Source: Microbacterium sp. MYb62
GTDB lineage: Bacteria; Actinomycetota; Actinomycetes; Actinomycetales; Microbacteriaceae
Length of the DNA stretch: 37,296 bases
Assembly: GCF_002979475.1 (NCBI RefSeq)
Contig: NZ_PCOY01000029.1
Coordinates: forward strand, 1-37,296
Direction: 5' to 3'
Below the pieces are notes generated by a model. It ran no database searches and was not told where the DNA came from. It saw nothing but the letters and a program-made list of their open reading frames with translations. This document shows, one piece after another, positions 31,857-37,296 of the stretch; position 1 is the first letter of the stretch; the number at the start of each line of letters is the position of its first letter. A program made the translations under genes and the position numbers.

Positions 31857-32843
31857 ATGACCGACACCACCTCTCGCGCCCTCGCTCTGCTCAACCTGCT
31901 GCAGACGCACCGGCACTGGCCGGGCACCGAGCTCGCCACCCGGCTGGGCGTGACCGAGCGCACCGTGCGCCGCGACGTCGACCGGCTGCGCGAGCTCGGC
32001 TACCGGGTGGAGTCGACCCCGGGTGTGGCCGGCGGCTATCGACTGGAGGCCGGGAGTGCCGTGCCACCGTTGCTGCTCAACGACGATGAGGCCGTGACCA
32101 TGGCGATCGGGCTGCGCGTCGCCGCCACGCAGCAGCTCGTCGGCGGGCCCGAGGTCACACTGACCGCGCTCGCGAAACTCGAACAGGTGCTGCCCTCCGC
32201 GCTGCGGCAGCGGGTGAACGCGCTCGCCGCCTCGGTGCAGGCGCCGCGCATCGGGGACGCCCCCGTCGTCTCGCCGGAAGTGCTCGGGGAGATCGCCCTC
32301 GCCACCCGTGACACCGAGCGGCTGCGCCTGCGGTATGTGGATGCGGAGCGACAGGAGAGCGTCCGCCGTGTCGAGCCGCACGCCCTGGCACCCGCCGGTC
32401 GCAAGTGGTTCCTGCTGTGCTGGGATCTCGACCGCGAGGACTGGCGCACGTTCCGGGTCGATCGCATCACCGCTGTCGAGCACACGCGCGTGCTGTTCCC
32501 GAGGCGCGACATCACGGAGGAGGAGATCGAGCAGCGCGTGCTGATCGCCTCGTCATGGTCTCCGCAGAAGGTCGAGGCGGCCGCCGTGATGGAGCTGCCG
32601 CTCGACGAGATGCAGGAGCGGTTCGGGCCGTGGTGGCAGGGCGCGACCGCCGTGGGCGCGGACCGCACGCGCTGGCCCGTCGGCGGCTCCGACTGGCGTG
32701 AGGCGATGTACGGGCTGCTCTGGATTCCTGAGGGGATCGAGTACACCGTGGCCCTGCCGGAGCCGCACCGCGCCGAGCTCCGCGAAGCCGTCGGGCGGCT
32801 GCTGCGCGCCCTCGACACCCCGGAGCCCGATGACGCCGAGTGA
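31857..32843 (+). CDS. WYL-domain transcriptional regulator (DeoR/HTH_11 type)
   Basis: 328 residues. The N-terminal winged helix (about 1-60) contains GTELATRLGVTERTVRRDVDRLRELGY. The WYL domain (about 135-210) has RLRLRYVDA and the family tripeptide region as KWFLLCWDLDR, where the first residue of WYL-type KWYLL is changed to Phe. A WCX-like C-terminal part (about 225-325) follows. Such proteins sense small ligands or nucleic acid. Its position divergent from an ABC exporter with a 29-bp inverted repeat between strongly suggests local control of the exporter and of itself. Confidence 0.85.
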   Translation: MTDTTSRALALLNLLQTHRHWPGTELATRLGVTERTVRRDVDRLRELGYRVESTPGVAGGYRLEAGSAVPPLLLNDDEAVTMAIGLRVAATQQLVGGPEVTLTALAKLEQVLPSALRQRVNALAASVQAPRIGDAPVVSPEVLGEIALATRDTERLRLRYVDAERQESVRRVEPHALAPAGRKWFLLCWDLDREDWRTFRVDRITAVEHTRVLFPRRDITEEEIEQRVLIASSWSPQKVEAAAVMELPLDEMQERFGPWWQGATAVGADRTRWPVGGSDWREAMYGLLWIPEGIEYTVALPEPHRAELREAVGRLLRALDTPEPDDAE

Positions 32844-32930
32844 CCGGCTTCCGTCATCCTCAGACTCATAGGGTTATCCCAGGCAACGGTCCTGGTGGGA
32901 AAGATCACGGCCGGGTAACGTCATTCCCAT

Positions 32931-33006
32931 CGCGGCGATCCGGGCGGTCCCGGGCCTCAGCTCATATCTGACGGCGTTGCGGGTTCGACTCCCGCCGTCG
33001 CGTCCA
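32931..33006 (+). tRNA. Atypical tRNA-like gene with CAT anticodon
   Basis: A 76-nt cloverleaf with encoded CCA can be drawn. Acceptor CGCGGCG pairs with CGTCGCG (one G-U). D stem CCGG/CCGG, anticodon loop CTCATAT with anticodon CAT, T arm GCGGG-TTCGACT-CCCGC. Features against an ordinary tRNA: A instead of T at position 8, no A14, a very short D loop, a C-C mismatch in the anticodon stem, and T as discriminator base before CCA. It may be a degenerate, unusual or pseudo-tRNA. A TAACGT -10 box lies at 32916-32921. Confidence 0.45.
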
Positions 33007-33231
33007 CTTCAGGTGCCCCAGCTCCGCTTGCGCTGCAAGCCATTCGCTGCTGGATCAGGGACGGCTCAGCGCTGGGCTCGCTCATGGGCAGAGCCTATGC
33101 TCGGACCTCGTCGGAGCCGGAAGGATTGATGAAGGCGGGGGCCGCAGGCCGTGTCCGAACCGTAGCCAGGCGACGCCGGCGCCGCGGGCCACGTCCGGCC
33201 CGAAGCGCTCCGCCTCGGGGATGATGAAGGG
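33007..33231. other. Gap between the tRNA-like gene and the GNAT gene, with a possible gene remnant
   Basis: No intact gene. On the minus strand a stretch with strong GC bias in third positions reads HPFIIPEAERFGPDVARG and VAWLRFGHGL, and after a frame change INPSGSDEVRA and a stop near 33095. This looks like the decayed 3' end of a gene whose 5' part is now overlain by the GNAT gene start. I cannot name the family. Confidence 0.25.
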
Positions 33232-33792
33232 GTGACCTCCTCCATCCTCCCGCCGTGGCCGGCGGCAGCGCCCTCGCACGGCCGGGTGGCCCTCCGCTCG
33301 GTCCAGGAGAGCGATATCGCGATGGCGCGTGAGCTGTCGACCGACCCCTATGTGCCGCTCGTCGGTTCGTTGCCCGCTCAGGCCAGCAATGCCGACGCCC
33401 TGGCCTGGGTGAGACGCCAGCAATCACGCCACGAGGAGGGCGCCGGATTCTCTTTCACCGTCGTCGACTCGCGGGCGGGCACGTCCGTGGGGCACTGCGG
33501 GCTCTGGCTCACGGAGCTCGAGAGCGGGCGTGCGACCGCAGGCTACGCGATCGTCGAGTCGGCTCGCGGGCACGGGTACGCGGCTGACGCGCTCACGGCT
33601 CTCACGCTGTTCGGTTGGACGATCCCCTGCCTGTTCCGCATCGCGCTCTGCATCGAGCCGTGGAATGCGGCCTCGCTTCGCACCGCTGAGCGGGCCGGCT
33701 ACGTGAGGGAAGGCCTCATGCGTCGTCATCAGGAGATCGGCGGACGGCGTCGCGACATGCTCCTGTACGCTGCGATCCGCCCGGAGCAGTGA
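33232..33792 (+). CDS. GNAT-family N-acetyltransferase (RimJ/RimL-like)
   Basis: 186 residues. The N-terminal part RVALRSVQESDIAMARELSTDP is the usual first strand and helix. The acetyl-CoA motif region reads GYAIVESARGHGYAADALTALTLFGW (near 103-128), with the R/Q-x-x-G-x-G/A pattern as RGHGYA. ALCIEPWNAASLRTAERAGYVREG (near 137-161) is the following motif of RimL-type acetyltransferases. The substrate could be a protein N-terminus or an antibiotic or metabolite. The GTG at 33232 has no well-spaced ribosome binding site, so the exact start is uncertain. Confidence 0.75.
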   Translation: MTSSILPPWPAAAPSHGRVALRSVQESDIAMARELSTDPYVPLVGSLPAQASNADALAWVRRQQSRHEEGAGFSFTVVDSRAGTSVGHCGLWLTELESGRATAGYAIVESARGHGYAADALTALTLFGWTIPCLFRIALCIEPWNAASLRTAERAGYVREGLMRRHQEIGGRRRDMLLYAAIRPEQ

Positions 33793-33840
33793 CGCGTCGG
33801 CCGAGCGTCCAGCGCCGGGTAGCCCTCCGCTCGTCCGACC

Positions 33841-33876
33841 GTCGAGCTCGTCGAGCCCGTCGAGCCCGTCGTGATC
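33841..33876. repeat. Short tandem repeat of a 9-bp unit
   Basis: GTCGAGCTC, GTCGAGCCC, GTCGAGCCC and a degenerate GTCGTGATC in direct succession, in the gap before the anti-sigma-like gene. No gene is supported here. Confidence 0.6.
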
Positions 33877-33913
33877 GACATGCGTCGCGCGACAGACGGT
33901 TCTCGCGTTGCCG

Positions 33914-33927
33914 GACATGTACATGTC
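33914..33927. promoter_or_regulatory. 14-bp perfect palindrome before the anti-sigma/sigma operon
   Basis: GACATGTACATGTC, 26 bp before the ATG at 33954. It is likely a regulator binding site or part of the operon's promoter region. I see no convincing ECF-type promoter sequence around it. Confidence 0.45.
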
Positions 33928-33953
33928 GAAGGCTCTTTTGAGGAAGGACTGAC

Positions 33954-34586
33954 ATGGACACGACAGATCACGATGAGCTCGATCAGGTCTTGCGAAGCCT
34001 CGCGGCTCCGACGACGCAGATCACCCCGGCCGTGGAGGACGAGCTGGCGTCGTTGACGATCGCCACCCGGCGGGCCGTGCGCCCGAATGCGCGCCAGCGC
34101 GCCTGGCGGCTCGCACTGACTGCCGGGATTCCGGTCGTGACGGTGTTCGGGATCGGTACGGCCGCGATGGCGACGGGACTGTGGGAGCCGTGGGCGCAGA
34201 CACCCGACGGGACGTTCACGTACACACTGCCCAGCGGCATTACGTGTGAGAACCGCGTCGGGGATCTCCGTTCTGAGAATCCCGACATTCAGCGTGCAGT
34301 CCAGGACATCTTTGCGACCATGGACGTCGTCGCCGCGTCGGATGTCGCCGCAAGGAACGAGCGGCTACTCACCGAGGACTCGGCCCGGGACTACGCGCAG
34401 GCCCTGGTGGACGGCGGTGCGCCCGGCCACAGCACGATCGAGGACGTGATCTATGGAATGGCCGTGCGGACAGCCGTACTCGAGACCGTGGAGGAAGAAC
34501 TCGTCGAGCGAGGATTCTCGCCGTCTGATGAGCGCGACATGCTCTCGACCCGTGGGCAGTGGCTGTGCGGGGAGGGGACCCCGTGA
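33954..34586 (+). CDS. Single-pass membrane protein, probable anti-sigma factor
   Basis: 210 residues. Residues 1-51 are cytoplasmic and acidic then basic, one membrane helix spans about 52-74 (RLALTAGIPVVTVFGIGTA), and residues 75-210 would be outside. The outer part has two Cys (near 98 and 205) that could form a disulphide. It lacks the HxxxCxxC zinc motif of many anti-sigma factors. Because it overlaps an ECF sigma gene (GTGA), it is best explained as that factor's membrane-bound regulator; this rests on context. GAGGAAGGAC precedes the ATG. The order regulator-then-sigma is the reverse of the usual one. Confidence 0.65.
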   Translation: MDTTDHDELDQVLRSLAAPTTQITPAVEDELASLTIATRRAVRPNARQRAWRLALTAGIPVVTVFGIGTAAMATGLWEPWAQTPDGTFTYTLPSGITCENRVGDLRSENPDIQRAVQDIFATMDVVAASDVAARNERLLTEDSARDYAQALVDGGAPGHSTIEDVIYGMAVRTAVLETVEEELVERGFSPSDERDMLSTRGQWLCGEGTP

Positions 34587-35113
34587 GCCGTCGCGGCATG
34601 AACGAGCGTCAGTCCCGCGGCGTCGACCATATCTCGACGAACTCCGCGGATCTTCTCGCGTACTTCGAACATCGGGCCCGTGGCGCTGAAGCGGCCGACC
34701 TGCTGTCAGAGACGATGGCGACAGCATGGCGCCGTGTCGACGCCATGCCTGAAGACTCCACCCACGCAAGGATGTGGCTGTTCGGAATCGCACGAAACGT
34801 CCTCGCGAATGCGGCGCGGGGCGCGCAACGGCGATGGAAGCTCGCCGACCGACTCCGCGCTCACCTCGTGACAGCCGCGCCACCCGACGATGACCAGCGC
34901 GCGGTCGAGGTACGCGACGCCGTGAGCCGGCTCCCCCCAGACCTGCGCGAACTGATCGGCCTCATCCACTGGGACGGATTCAGCATCACCGACGCAGCCG
35001 GGATCATCGGCATCCCCGCATCGACCGCACGGACCAGATATCAGACCGCCCGGCGACAACTCGCACGATCCTTGGACCCCGTCGGCCCAGCATCCGACGG
35101 CGGGAACGCCTGA
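34583..35113 (+). CDS. ECF-type RNA polymerase sigma factor
   Basis: 176 residues. Region 2 (about 25-80) contains LLAYFEHRARGAEAADLLSETMATAWRR and WLFGIARNVLANAARG; it recognises the -10 element. Region 4 (about 112-165) contains LPPDLRELIGLIHWDGFSITDAAGIIGIPASTARTRYQTAR, a helix-turn-helix for the -35 element. It has no region 1 or 3, as expected for the ECF class. The GTG at 34583 overlaps the stop of the membrane protein gene; an ATG at 34598 is an alternative. It is probably held inactive by the upstream-encoded membrane protein. A hairpin terminator follows at 35142-35184. Confidence 0.85.
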   Translation: MSRRGMNERQSRGVDHISTNSADLLAYFEHRARGAEAADLLSETMATAWRRVDAMPEDSTHARMWLFGIARNVLANAARGAQRRWKLADRLRAHLVTAAPPDDDQRAVEVRDAVSRLPPDLRELIGLIHWDGFSITDAAGIIGIPASTARTRYQTARRQLARSLDPVGPASDGGNA

Positions 35114-35141
35114 CGTCCCATCTCGGACGCACGGGATGCGC

Positions 35142-35184
35142 GCCGCAAGGGTTCACCTCGACCGGGCGACTGGACCCTTGCGGC
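35142..35184 (+). terminator. Terminator after the sigma factor gene
   Basis: Perfect 11-bp stem GCCGCAAGGGT / ACCCTTGCGGC with a 21-nt loop, 28 bp after the sigma stop. Its right arm overlaps the -35 box of the next promoter. Confidence 0.6.
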
Positions 35185-35206
35185 CGTGGAACCTTCCCTC
35201 TAGCTT
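35178..35206 (+). promoter_or_regulatory. Promoter of the DUF389 gene
   Basis: TTGCGG at 35178-35183 and TAGCTT at 35201-35206, 17 bp apart. The -10 box ends 7 nt before an ATG at 35213. Confidence 0.5.
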
Positions 35207-35212
35207 TCGGAC

Positions 35213-35263
35213 ATGACGAACGTGTGCGGAGCCGGTCGAGTGGCTGGCCCATGTCCCGACTGA
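35213..35263 (+). CDS. Possible leaderless 16-residue upstream peptide
   Basis: ATG at 35213, placed for leaderless translation after TAGCTT, opens the frame MTNVCGAGRVAGPCPD and stops at 35261-35263. It overlaps the DUF389 start region in another frame. Its codon bias is weak. It may be a regulatory upstream frame or chance. Confidence 0.25.
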   Translation: MTNVCGAGRVAGPCPD

Positions 35264-36252
35264 CGCAGACGCTGATCCCGACGTCGCAGCGACCGACGGC
35301 CGAGGCGCTGGACGATGCCCTCGCCCTGAGCGTCGGCGACACCCTCAGCAAGCGCACCGGGTTCCTCATCATGCTCACGCTCTCGGGCATGATCGCGATC
35401 GCGGGAGTGCTGACCGACTCGACCGCGACGGTGATCGGGGCCATGATCATCGCCCCGCTCGGCACGCCGATCCTCGGCATCGCGTGGGGCATCGTCACCG
35501 GTCACCTCCGGCTGGTCGTGTCGTCGATCCTGTGGGTGCTCAGCGGGGTCGGCATCGTCATCGCCCTCGGATTGGTGTTCGCGGTCTTCGTCGCGACACC
35601 GGAGAGTCTGTCCACCAACTCGCAGGTGATCGGACGCACCTCGCCGAGCCTGATGGATCTGATGGCAGCGCTCGCGACCGGGTTCGCCGGGGGCTTCGCG
35701 ATGTGCCGTAAAGACCTCAGTGCGGTGCTGCCGGGGGTGGCGATCGCGATCTCTCTCGTGCCGCCGCTCGGAGTGGTCGGCGTGTGCGCGGGGCAGGGGC
35801 AGTGGCCGGAGGCGCTCGGCGCGCTCGTCCTCTTCCTCTCGAACGTCTTCGCCCTCGTGATCGCCGGCAGCATCGTGTTCACGATGGCCGGGTACGCCCG
35901 CGATCCTGGATCCTCGCCCACCGCCAACCGGCGCCGCGCCTACGCGATCGTCGCGACTCTGGGCCTCATCGTCGCGGTGCCTCTCGCTGCGAACTCGATC
36001 GCCTCGATCGCCGTCGCCCGCTGGTCGGTCGACATCCAGAACACGACAGCCGACTGGCTCGACGGTGAGACGGATGGACACATCCATGGTGCCGTGCAGT
36101 GGAGCGGGCTGACGGCGACCATCTCTCTCACGACGCCCGACGGATCGACCCCGCCGCTCGCGGAGCTTCGGGAGGAGGTCGCGAAGTCGATCCCCTCCTA
36201 CATCGGCGTCATCGTCGACGTCGGCCAGGGCACGGAGCTGACGGTGCAGTGA
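35251..36252 (+). CDS. DUF389 domain-containing membrane protein
   Basis: 333 residues with about six to eight membrane helices. The family core is visible: GFLIMLTLSGMIAIAGVLTDSTATVIGAMIIAPLGTPILGI (near 38-78), where the S-A/T-x-x-I-G-A-M-I-I-A/S-P-L/M pattern is the hallmark, and GVAIAISLVPPLGVVGVCA near 164-182. A soluble C-terminal domain follows (about 245-333). The biochemical role of DUF389 proteins is not known; a transport role has been proposed. The start may be ATG 35251 or GTG 35224 in the same frame; neither has a clear ribosome binding site. Confidence 0.8.
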   Translation: MSRLTQTLIPTSQRPTAEALDDALALSVGDTLSKRTGFLIMLTLSGMIAIAGVLTDSTATVIGAMIIAPLGTPILGIAWGIVTGHLRLVVSSILWVLSGVGIVIALGLVFAVFVATPESLSTNSQVIGRTSPSLMDLMAALATGFAGGFAMCRKDLSAVLPGVAIAISLVPPLGVVGVCAGQGQWPEALGALVLFLSNVFALVIAGSIVFTMAGYARDPGSSPTANRRRAYAIVATLGLIVAVPLAANSIASIAVARWSVDIQNTTADWLDGETDGHIHGAVQWSGLTATISLTTPDGSTPPLAELREEVAKSIPSYIGVIVDVGQGTELTVQ

Positions 36253-36270
36253 GCGGCATCCCGACGATGC

Positions 36271-36327
36271 TCCGGTCGCACTTCCTGGCGCACTGTCCCC
36301 GCGGGAGCGACAGAAAGTGCGACCGGA
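36271..36327. terminator. Bidirectional terminator between DUF389 and siderophore genes
   Basis: Perfect 13-bp stem TCCGGTCGCACTT / AAGTGCGACCGGA (36271-36283, 36315-36327), extended inward by CTG/CAG after one mismatch, with CCCGCGGG in the loop. It lies between two convergent stops. Confidence 0.7.
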
Positions 36328-36345
36328 ACGCCGGGGAGGAGCACC

Positions 36346-37236
36346 TCACAACCCCAACTGGTCCAGCCGCTCTTCGAAGCGCACCTGCACGTCCTCCGGC
36401 TCGTCGTCCGTGGCCTCGGCCCAGATCGCATCCAACTCCTTCTGCACCGAGTCGGGCAGGGCAGCGAACTTCTCGTCCCAGGCGGCGACCGGCGTCCAGT
36501 AGCCGACGACCTTGAAGCGAGTCGCGGGCAGGGCGAGCTCCTTGCGCAGATACTTGCGCACATCGCGCAGCGCCACGGTCTCGCCGGCCACCCACACGTA
36601 GCCCTCGTCGAGGGGGAGCCGGTCGTCGACGACGCCGCGCACGAGCGGGCCGAGCGCGCTGGGGCCATGTCCGTTTCCGCCGACCACCCAGGTGACCTCG
36701 ACGTCAGGGCCGACGTCCAGCGGGATCCGGTCGGCCTCGCTCGGCACCTCGAGCACGACACGTGTGCGCACACCCTCCGGTGCCTCGGCGATGATGCGCG
36801 CCACGGCCGGAAGCCCGGTGAGGTCGGCGACGAGCACCTGCCACGTGATGCCCTCCGGCGGAGAATACAAGCCGGTGGGGGAGTTGAGCCCGAGCACGTG
36901 CCCCGGTTCCGCACGGGCGGCCCAGGGGCCTGCGACACCCGCCTCGTGGATCACGAAGTCGATGTCGAGCTCGCCGGCATCCGGGCGCACGCCGCTGATC
37001 GTGTACGTGCGCATCGGTGCCTCGGGCGCTCCGTCCGGTGTCTCCCACCAGTCGCCCGCCGGCACGGGCAGCGAGACGTCCTTCGGGTCTTCGCCGTGCG
37101 GGAAGAACACCCGCACGTATTCGTCGCCGATGCCGGTGCTGAGGAAGTCGGCGACCCCCTCGCCGCCGAGGGTGACGCGCACCAGGGCCGGGGTGAGGGT
37201 GGTCGTGCTGCTGACGATGCCGCGGTGGATGCTCAC
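36346..37236 (-). CDS. Siderophore-interacting protein (ferric-siderophore reductase, SIP family)
   Basis: 296 residues of the FAD-dependent SIP family, which reduces ferric siderophores in the cytoplasm with NAD(P)H to free iron. The flavin-binding motif RTYTISG is near 75-81, followed by DFVIHEAGVAGPWAARAEPGH (near 92-112) and the substrate-side LNSPTGLY. The NAD domain (about 125-245) ends with YVWVAGET (near 216-223) and the C-terminal helix VRKYLRKELAL. The GTG at 37236 overlaps the stop of the gene before it, so they form an iron-uptake-type operon on the minus strand. Confidence 0.85.
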   Translation of the reverse strand: MSIHRGIVSSTTTLTPALVRVTLGGEGVADFLSTGIGDEYVRVFFPHGEDPKDVSLPVPAGDWWETPDGAPEAPMRTYTISGVRPDAGELDIDFVIHEAGVAGPWAARAEPGHVLGLNSPTGLYSPPEGITWQVLVADLTGLPAVARIIAEAPEGVRTRVVLEVPSEADRIPLDVGPDVEVTWVVGGNGHGPSALGPLVRGVVDDRLPLDEGYVWVAGETVALRDVRKYLRKELALPATRFKVVGYWTPVAAWDEKFAALPDSVQKELDAIWAEATDDEPEDVQVRFEERLDQLGL

Positions 37237-37296
37237 GGAGTCTCCGTCTCTGTGGTGGGGGTCTGGCCGGCGAGACCGTGGCGCTGCGCGATGTGC
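37233..37296 (-). CDS. C-terminal fragment of the gene upstream of the SIP gene
   Basis: Only the last 20 codons are inside the window (HIAQRHGLAGQTPTTETETP), with a TGA overlapping the SIP start as GTGA. Third positions are GC-rich, so the frame is probably real. Siderophore transporter ATPases often precede SIP genes, but the fragment is too short to decide. The gene continues beyond the right edge. Confidence 0.5.
   Translation of the reverse strand, partial: HIAQRHGLAGQTPTTETETP

Noticed and set aside
32931..33006. tmRNA 3' end
   Set aside because: The T arm resembles that of tmRNA, but there is no tag-peptide frame or long upstream RNA structure and a full short cloverleaf can be drawn.
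33841..33876. Tandem 9-bp repeat as a CRISPR or replication iteron array
   Set aside because: Only three to four short, imperfect copies, no AT-rich region and no replication gene nearby.

Overview
The window reads as chromosomal DNA of a high-GC Gram-positive actinobacterium, most likely Microbacteriaceae and probably Microbacterium. I infer this from the roughly 70% GC, the GC-rich third codon positions, menaquinone biosynthesis (MenA), actinobacterial families (DUF6421, DUF4229, DUF6716, SAV_915-like, DUF4916-like) and many TANNNT -10 boxes placed 6-8 nt before a start codon, as in leaderless actinobacterial transcripts. I see no insertion sequence, CRISPR array, rRNA or phage module.

Layout. 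110-715: Nudix-like protein. 1075-11361: a sugar or acid-sugar catabolic regulon in two operons. The first encodes a dihydroxyacetone-kinase-type kinase, an RpiB-type isomerase, a TIM-type isomerase and a GntR/FadR regulator. The second encodes a xylose-isomerase-like TIM barrel protein, a hydroxyacyl-CoA-dehydrogenase-like protein, an SDR, a 33-residue membrane peptide, an MFS acid permease, a hydroxyacid dehydrogenase and a DUF1537 kinase. Both operons begin with the same 10-bp palindrome on the -10 box, which marks a GntR regulon. The enzyme set suggests that an acid sugar is turned into a tetrulose phosphate and then D-erythrose 4-phosphate; the substrate is not proven.

11383-19651: mostly housekeeping and regulatory pairs. 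These are threonine aldolase and an MFS exporter; an SDR; DUF6421 divergent from an Lrp/AsnC regulator; an ArsR-like regulator divergent from a cupin over a palindrome; a DUF4287 protein; and MenA. 19714-22271: a tightly coupled four-gene cassette with a WXG100-like helical protein, a 395-residue WXG protein with a glycine-rich membrane tail, and a membrane protein, resembling a type VII secretion-associated effector locus.

22273-29797: a DUF4229 membrane protein, a propeller-like protein with an apparent frameshift, a structured intergenic region of three abutting hairpins, and then a nonulosonic (sialic-type) acid surface-polymer operon: GT2 glycosyltransferase, polysialyltransferase-like protein, CMP-nonulosonate synthetase fused to a HAD phosphatase, a short NeuB-type synthase, and a DUF6716 glycosyltransferase.

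29962-37296: an ABC-2 exporter divergent from a WYL regulator over a perfect 29-bp inverted repeat; an atypical tRNA-like gene; a GNAT acetyltransferase; an anti-sigma-like membrane protein followed by an ECF sigma factor; a DUF389 membrane protein; a siderophore-interacting protein; and the tail of one more gene at the right edge.
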